Below, one piece after another: positions 59,210 to 64,000 of a stretch of 64,000 bases of DNA. The DNA comes from Ruminococcus_G sp050944435 (lineage in GTDB: Bacteria; Bacillota; Clostridia; Lachnospirales; Lachnospiraceae): positions 1 to 64,000 of the forward strand of contig JBMNRB010000009.1 in assembly GCA_050944435.1 (NCBI GenBank), read 5' to 3'. Under the pieces are notes generated by a model. It was not told where the DNA came from, did no database searches, and saw nothing but the letters and a program-made list of their open reading frames with translations. A program made the position numbers and the translations under genes. Every line of letters begins with the position of its first letter. The stretch's first letter is position 1.

Positions 59210-60989
59210 ATATTTTTATTTTCCCTTCGCTGTCCCGACAGTATTTTGAAAAAAATTCTTCCCAGATCCGGAAAGACATTTCCGGCATAGTCGCATGGGG
59301 CAGATTTTTAATCCAGGTATAGCGCACCAGGTCCCGGCCATTTTTTTCATAAATATAATCATGCCAAAGTTCCCGATATATCCCCTTTTCCTTCTTCTCC
59401 TCCGATGTGATTTCACATCCATTCGCCGCGCGCCAGAAATCAATGGATTTATCCGTTATATTGCCCTTCTCCGGTATGGCAGGCAGAAGCCATTCTTCCC
59501 TTTCTCCCCCGAACATCCATATGGGGATTTCCAGATTCTTCCGTTCTTTAAAATAATTATGTTTTAGCAGATGTTCCAGAAAATCTAAAAACAGTACTCC
59601 AGAACAGGGCGCCGCCGCTGCAAACCATTCCGGCCGCGCGGCTGTCAGCATCTGTACCATCAAAGATCCCATGGAATGGCCGGTAATATATACGCGGCCT
59701 TCATCAATGCAAAAACGCTCTTTGGCATCCTTCAGCATGAAATCAAAAAAACGAATTTCATCCGGAAAATCGGGATTGGAATAGATATTCCATGCCGGAA
59801 GGACAGTAATATCTTTACTGACAGCTCTGTTTTCTTCCTTTACATCAAAGTGTCCGTTAACTGCTGATGGAAATATGACAATAAAACCGTATTGGTCAGC
59901 CACACTGTGCCAGCCGGAATTGCCGCAGTAAATTTCACCGGAGCAGGTATATCCATGCATGGCAAATACCAGCGGCGCCTTTTTCTCCGGATCTTTTTTT
60001 ATTTTTTCCGGTATATATACATACCATTCTCTCATCCATCCGTCCACTTCTTCATAATGATATTCCATATGAAGATCGTCTGTCAGTGACTGGGTCAGAC
60101 GCAGATCTCCTCCCGGCTGGGACATCCATCTGCGCACCGGATATAAGAATTTTTTCCAGATTCTCCGGTTAATAATTCTTCCGTGATTTTCCGCCGGATG
60201 ATCCATTTCACTTACCCATAACCGGTACGCTTCTTTCTGCTGATTAAGGGGAGAGGGGGTCTCTTTTGTCCGGATGTACTGTATCGTGTCCGGATAAATC
60301 CGGCTTGTCTTATCCGCATCCAAAGCCTGTTTCCAGTGGGCGATTTCCCCCTCATATCCATAATCTCTATCTCTGTCTTTTATTATCCATACAGGGACAG
60401 GAATCTGCCCTTTTGTCAGCCCCAATCCGGTAACATCTTCAAATCCGTTCAGCCGATAACAAAGCGCTTTCTCTGATTCTTTCATAAAATTTTCCGGAAC
60501 CGGAAGAGGCGCGACAGCGGCAATACCGGCATATACCGCCGGATCATACATGGCAGCCATCTCCGCGATCGCAGCGCCTGCTCCATAACCCACCATATAA
60601 AATTTAGATTCATGTACACAGAACAGATCCCTGTGGGCAAACCGGTCATAGGCCATTTTCACGTATTCAACATCACCGTCAATTTTTCCATATTCCTCCT
60701 GAATATCCCAGCGCCCCTTCATCGGTTCCAGAAACATTAACGTGATTTTTTCTTTTTCTTCTTCCGTGTCCGCGATTTCACGCCAGCTGCTTTTTTCCAG
60801 CATTTCCATCGCTGTTATCCCATCCTCCGGCAGTATCATAATCCCCGCGTTAGAAGCCCTGGCTCCTTCGGGAATATACATAACTACACGTCGCGTTACC
60901 CCGTTAACGTTAATTTCATCTTCAAAGATTCCTACATGGGTAGGAAGATATGGGTTATGACGATTGATTTTGTTTCTGATTCTGCTCAT
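59199..60989 (-). CDS. Tandem alpha/beta-hydrolase esterase, second domain active
   Basis: The 596-residue protein has no signal peptide and two hydrolase-like halves. In the first (about 15-270) the nucleophile elbow reads MVGYGAGAAIAEM (near 135), Gly in place of Ser, so it looks inactive. The second (about 300-596) resembles CE1/PHB-depolymerase-like esterases: LVFAMHGYTCSGE (oxyanion region), YITGHSMGSLMV (Ser near 438) and LPHATMPEMS (catalytic His near 564). It probably removes acyl or aryl groups from imported glycosides in the cytoplasm. GAGGAGG stands 7 nt before the ATG. It follows a paralogue of the same plan after 12 nt. Confidence 0.78.
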   Translation of the reverse strand: MSRIRNKINRHNPYLPTHVGIFEDEINVNGVTRRVVMYIPEGARASNAGIMILPEDGITAMEMLEKSSWREIADTEEEKEKITLMFLEPMKGRWDIQEEYGKIDGDVEYVKMAYDRFAHRDLFCVHESKFYMVGYGAGAAIAEMAAMYDPAVYAGIAAVAPLPVPENFMKESEKALCYRLNGFEDVTGLGLTKGQIPVPVWIIKDRDRDYGYEGEIAHWKQALDADKTSRIYPDTIQYIRTKETPSPLNQQKEAYRLWVSEMDHPAENHGRIINRRIWKKFLYPVRRWMSQPGGDLRLTQSLTDDLHMEYHYEEVDGWMREWYVYIPEKIKKDPEKKAPLVFAMHGYTCSGEIYCGNSGWHSVADQYGFIVIFPSAVNGHFDVKEENRAVSKDITVLPAWNIYSNPDFPDEIRFFDFMLKDAKERFCIDEGRVYITGHSMGSLMVQMLTAARPEWFAAAAPCSGVLFLDFLEHLLKHNYFKERKNLEIPIWMFGGEREEWLLPAIPEKGNITDKSIDFWRAANGCEITSEEKKEKGIYRELWHDYIYEKNGRDLVRYTWIKNLPHATMPEMSFRIWEEFFSKYCRDSEGKIKIYEY

Positions 60990-61001
60990 ACGCTTTCCTC
61001 C

Positions 61002-62753
61002 TCAGCCAAGATATTCTACAGAGCCGTCTTTATTTCTTTTAAACCTGCAAAAATATTCATCCCAGGTTATCCATGCATTTTCCGGCGTATAGGCATGAGG
61101 AAATCCCGCCATGGCGCTGAACCGCACAACGGGGACAGCACTTTTATCATACCATACATAATGCGTATAAATACCATTCTCATAGATTTTGGGCTTCTCA
61201 TAATCTGCGCCGTTTTGTTCACAGAGTCTTTTTAATACATGTGTATTTGCAGAATATTCGTTTAAATCCGCTCTGCTTCCAATATCTCTCTCTCCTTTAA
61301 AAAGCCAGGTGGGACACACAAGGGAATGTTTGTAAGGTTTCAATTCACAGGCTTTTTCACTGATATCTCCCTCCGCATAGCCATTGGGACCAAAGGCAGC
61401 AAAAAATTCCGGCAGCTCCTCTATCAGTTTCTGGGTCATGGCAGAACCGTTAGAATGCCCTGCCACATAAATGCGCTCCCTGTCAACAGGATATGATTCG
61501 CACATCTTCTGAATCAAGGCTTTAAAAAACGGAATATCATCATGTCCGTCAGGCAGCTCCATGCCCGATCCCGCCCATGCAGGTGTGGCACACATACATT
61601 CGCCATATATCCGCATATAAGCTGTGGGATATACCATAATAAAATTTCTGGCTTCTGCCACCCGGTGCCATTCCGTATTCTGCGCCCAGAATTCTCCCGT
61701 TCCGCATAATCCGTGAAGTCCAATTACCATCGGAATTTTCCGGTCTTTGTGATGTTTATATCCGGAAGGCTCATATATGTACCAGTAACGTTTTTTTCCA
61801 TCCACTGTTATCTCTTTTTTAATGAGTCCAATATCCTGAACCGTCATGGTTCTTCTCAATTTACGGTTCCCCGTCCCGCCCCACCGCTTAAACCGCAGGA
61901 GAAATTCTGCTGCCTGTTCAAAAAACACATGGCCGCCCCATTCCTTCAGATCATCCTCGCTGCTGATCCACACTTCAGAAACCGGCTGCTCATCCATAAG
62001 ATTCAATACCGGGTCCGGTTTTGCGAAATATTTCTTTGCTCCATTTCCAAAACTGCATGATTCCTCTGTATCACAGGCGCGGCGGTAATACCTGCCTGAC
62101 ACGTCATCATTTCCAATCAGCCAGACCGGTATGGGATTTTCACATTTTGGCATATAGGAATTGCCGTCAGAAGGCAACGTCTTTACCGTTTCCAGAAAAT
62201 CCTGTTCCACAGCAGAATCGCCCCGCATAACGGCAGCTGCCAGAACACTGCTGTACATCATGGTAAAAACATTTGCCCCGTAAGCGCCGTCTTCCATCCC
62301 AAGGACATAATAAGAAGCCTCATTCCAACTGTACAGATCCCGCAGACTCATGTCCAGAAAAGCGCTCCTTGCATAAGCCAGAATATTCTCCACACTTCTT
62401 TCCTTCCAGGTTTTTTCTTCCGAAGAAAGCACCAGAAGAACCATGCAGTACCTGTCCGCCATATTTTTGATACCGCTCCGATTGATATACTCCTGGGCGG
62501 AAACTTTTCCCGGTGCAAATACAAAAATGCCGTCCCCAAATGGAGGAAAACGGTCCGGAATATACACACAGTAATTTTCTTCTTCATCTCCCACCTGAAT
62601 CTGACGATGAAAGATCCCTATGTGAGGCGCCTGATAAGGATCCTTAGGATCCGGCAGTTCCTGGATTACATCACTTTTTCCTGAAAGACATAAGATATCC
62701 ACATCCAGCCGGTTAAAATCAGGATTAAATTCACATCCTGTATATTTTTTCAC
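61002..62753 (-). CDS. Tandem alpha/beta-hydrolase esterase, paralogue of the next gene
   Basis: The 583-residue protein repeats the plan of its neighbour: an N-terminal hydrolase-like half with GMEDGAYGANVF at the elbow position (near 152), lacking the Ser, and a C-terminal half with MVIGLHGLCGTGEFW, VAGHSNGSAMTQK (Ser near 431) and FPHAYTPENAW (His near 551). No signal peptide is present. A GTG start is used because AAAGGGGG lies 7 nt before it; an ATG-initiated longer frame would read through the preceding hairpin. It comes second after the binding-protein gene and probably shares the de-esterification task with different substrate preference. Confidence 0.78.
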   Translation of the reverse strand: MKKYTGCEFNPDFNRLDVDILCLSGKSDVIQELPDPKDPYQAPHIGIFHRQIQVGDEEENYCVYIPDRFPPFGDGIFVFAPGKVSAQEYINRSGIKNMADRYCMVLLVLSSEEKTWKERSVENILAYARSAFLDMSLRDLYSWNEASYYVLGMEDGAYGANVFTMMYSSVLAAAVMRGDSAVEQDFLETVKTLPSDGNSYMPKCENPIPVWLIGNDDVSGRYYRRACDTEESCSFGNGAKKYFAKPDPVLNLMDEQPVSEVWISSEDDLKEWGGHVFFEQAAEFLLRFKRWGGTGNRKLRRTMTVQDIGLIKKEITVDGKKRYWYIYEPSGYKHHKDRKIPMVIGLHGLCGTGEFWAQNTEWHRVAEARNFIMVYPTAYMRIYGECMCATPAWAGSGMELPDGHDDIPFFKALIQKMCESYPVDRERIYVAGHSNGSAMTQKLIEELPEFFAAFGPNGYAEGDISEKACELKPYKHSLVCPTWLFKGERDIGSRADLNEYSANTHVLKRLCEQNGADYEKPKIYENGIYTHYVWYDKSAVPVVRFSAMAGFPHAYTPENAWITWDEYFCRFKRNKDGSVEYLG

Positions 62754-62776
62754 ATGAAATCCCCCTTTCCAAAAGG

Positions 62777-62802
62777 GAGGGCCGCCGCATATGACAGCCC
62801 TC
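62777..62802 (-). terminator. Hairpin after the sugar-binding protein gene
   Basis: On the minus strand GAGGGC pairs with GCCCTC around a 14-nt loop and is followed by CCTTTT. It lies between the binding-protein gene and the first esterase gene. Such weak hairpins often protect or partly terminate the message so that the binding protein is made in excess. Confidence 0.55.
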
Positions 62803-62814
62803 TTTCCCTGCTCT

Positions 62815-63822
62815 TTATTCACTTAAAAATTCATCCACGTTTTCAGCAGTCACTGTCTGTACCGGAGTCTCAATTACCTCTTCCACTTCTTTGCCGTCAA
62901 AAGTGTCACAGATTGCCTGGTAAAGAGCCTCTGCCTGGGCATCCGGATCCTGGCGCACCGTCATGGCCATCTCTCCGCTCTTGATATAAGTTAAAGCGTC
63001 GTCAATGGCGTCAATTCCGCACACCATCACACCGTCCAGTCTGTTGGCCGCTTTTAACGCTTCGATGGCGCCGCAGGCTCCCTGATCATTAACGGCAACC
63101 ACACAGTCAAAGTCGTCATAGGCCTGAATATAGTCCTCCATAATGGTCATGCCCTCTTCACGGGTATACATATATTCCTGCTGCGCAATAATTTCCACAT
63201 CACCGCCGTTATCTGCCAGCCGATCTCCCAGCCCCTCCAGAAGGCCTTCCTGTCTGTCAGAAGAAATCTGATATCCCATGTTTCCGGCCAGATAAATCAT
63301 CTTCGCGTTTTCCGGGAGATTTTCCTTCAGCCATTCGCCCTGAGAATATCCGCATTCATAATTGGATACCCCAACATATGTCTGCTCTCCTCCGGCTGCC
63401 TGGGTGGAGAAGGTAAATACCGGAATTCCCGCTGCATTGGCCTGTTCGATCTGAGGCACAAGGCTGGCCTCGTCATTGGGGCACAATACCAGCGCGTCCA
63501 CACCCATTACCAGGAAATTGTCCACCTGTTCCACCTGTTTCTGACTGTCGTTGTTGGCATCCGCCAGCACCACTTCGAACCGTCCGTCCGCCTCGCAGGC
63601 TTCTACGAATTTATCTTCCAGAGTCTTCAGAAATACGTCCGATGCCAGACGATTGGTAAATCCAATGGTATAGGTTTCCTTTTCTTCTCCGCTCTCTTCG
63701 CTTTCACTGCCGCTTCCGGTTTCCGATTCACCTGACGAAGAAGAGCATCCTGTCATAATGCCGCATGCCATTACCAGACTGAGAATCCACGCCGCCGCTT
63801 TCTTAAGTGTTTTTCGTTTCAT
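62815..63822 (-). CDS. RbsB-like sugar ABC transporter substrate-binding lipoprotein
   Basis: The 335-residue protein has a lipoprotein signal (MKRKTLKKAAAWILSLVMAC, then GIMTGC with the lipid Cys near 26), a Ser/Gly/Glu-rich spacer (27-50) and a type I periplasmic-binding fold (about 53-335) of the ribose/galactose group: IGFTNRLASDVFLKTLEDKF, DANNDSQKQVEQVDNFLVMG, VDALVLCPNDEASL and VMVCGIDAIDDAL. It captures the sugar outside the membrane and hands it to the permease encoded just upstream. AAAGGAGG stands 7 nt before the ATG used; the longer frame adds 11 residues without a ribosome site. Confidence 0.9.
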   Translation of the reverse strand: MKRKTLKKAAAWILSLVMACGIMTGCSSSSGESETGSGSESEESGEEKETYTIGFTNRLASDVFLKTLEDKFVEACEADGRFEVVLADANNDSQKQVEQVDNFLVMGVDALVLCPNDEASLVPQIEQANAAGIPVFTFSTQAAGGEQTYVGVSNYECGYSQGEWLKENLPENAKMIYLAGNMGYQISSDRQEGLLEGLGDRLADNGGDVEIIAQQEYMYTREEGMTIMEDYIQAYDDFDCVVAVNDQGACGAIEALKAANRLDGVMVCGIDAIDDALTYIKSGEMAMTVRQDPDAQAEALYQAICDTFDGKEVEEVIETPVQTVTAENVDEFLSE

Positions 63823-63859
63823 ACTGTTTCCTCCTTTGTTTTTTATTAAAAGCACATTT

Positions 63860-64000
63860 TTATGCTGCTTTTTCTGTTCTGTCCGCCATTGCGTTTTTGA
63901 TGGCCCGGGCCGACGCCTGTTTTGTCATCACATCCATCAGTACTGCCAGAAGGATTACGATACCGGAGACGATATTCTGCCAGTAACTGGTCACATTCAG
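63860..64000 (-). CDS. Sugar ABC transporter permease (RbsC-like), C-terminal part only
   Basis: An open frame runs in from the right edge and stops at 63860. The 46 visible residues include SYWQNIVSGIVILLAVLMDV, the last membrane helix typical of RbsC/MglC-type permeases, and a basic tail ending TEKAA. It lies 37 nt before the binding-protein start. The rest of the gene, and probably the active ABC ATPase, lie outside the window. Confidence 0.75.
   Translation of the reverse strand: MNVTSYWQNIVSGIVILLAVLMDVMTKQASARAIKNAMADRTEKAA

Noticed and set aside
59199..60989. A frameshifted fusion of two esterase genes
   Set aside because: The paralogue next to it has the same two-domain length and order, so the tandem plan is genuine.

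Overview
The window looks like chromosomal DNA from a strict anaerobic, spore-forming Firmicute, most likely a gut Lachnospiraceae relative (Clostridium cluster XIVa). The reasons are SpoVT, RNase J, DnaE with a PHP domain, a CvfB-type S1 protein, reverse rubrerythrin with PerR, a four-subunit ferredoxin oxidoreductase, a Met T-box, YesM/YesN-type signalling and strong AGGAGG ribosome sites. I cannot name the genus. Nearly all of the window is coding; I see no prophage, CRISPR array or intact insertion sequence.

Layout. 0.2-10 kb (minus): a polysaccharide deacetylase-like membrane protein, a TrmH/SpoU RNA methyltransferase, pfkA, dnaE, a CvfB-like protein, an acyl-ACP thioesterase and a MATE exporter. 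10-13.8 kb: a PucR regulator facing a small plus-strand operon of a UroD-fold methyltransferase, a compact CobW GTPase and a small unknown protein. 13.9-16 kb: tRNA-Gln(CUG) with its own promoter and terminator, two membrane proteins of unknown function and an AEC transporter. 16-21 kb: nicotinate phosphoribosyltransferase, a cytoplasmic VanY-like peptidase, SpoVT, RNase J and a PsiE-like protein. 21-30 kb (minus): a row of a 77-aa protein, a His-rich CobW GTPase, a CobW GTPase fused to a YcgQ-like domain, pth, mfd, a PrsA-like lipoprotein and a homocysteine methyltransferase. 30-35.6 kb: an FdhD-like protein, a LysR regulator, a 2-oxoacid:ferredoxin oxidoreductase (order C-D-A-B) and a nitrilase-family amidase. 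35.6-39.6 kb: a TetR-GH13-glgB glycogen/maltodextrin operon with a clear promoter-operator. 39.6-46 kb: small membrane proteins, a WG-repeat protein, reverse rubrerythrin and perR (both with PerR-box-like palindromes), a structured intergenic element and two paralogous TPR membrane proteins. 46-49 kb: a Met T-box, metG and tatD. 49-54.8 kb: a dehydrogenase/epimerase pair with an AraC regulator, a flavodoxin lipoprotein divergent from a TetR regulator, and a zinc-ribbon SH3-repeat protein.

The most unusual region is 54.8-64 kb, a single minus-strand gene row: sugar ABC permease (partial), RbsB-like binding lipoprotein, two tandem-domain intracellular esterases, a small two-helix membrane protein, a YesN-type response regulator, a YesM-type kinase with no visible sensor domain, and a full-length sugar-type tandem ABC ATPase in which both Walker A motifs and most other catalytic motifs are gone. 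My reading is that an acylated glycoside is imported, de-esterified in the cytoplasm and sensed by a kinase that works with the degenerate ABC protein and/or the small membrane protein. The gene content and lost motifs are visible; the mechanism is inference.

Many start codons given here differ from the longest possible reading frame because a good Shine-Dalgarno sequence points to a later start; those cases are explained in the entries.
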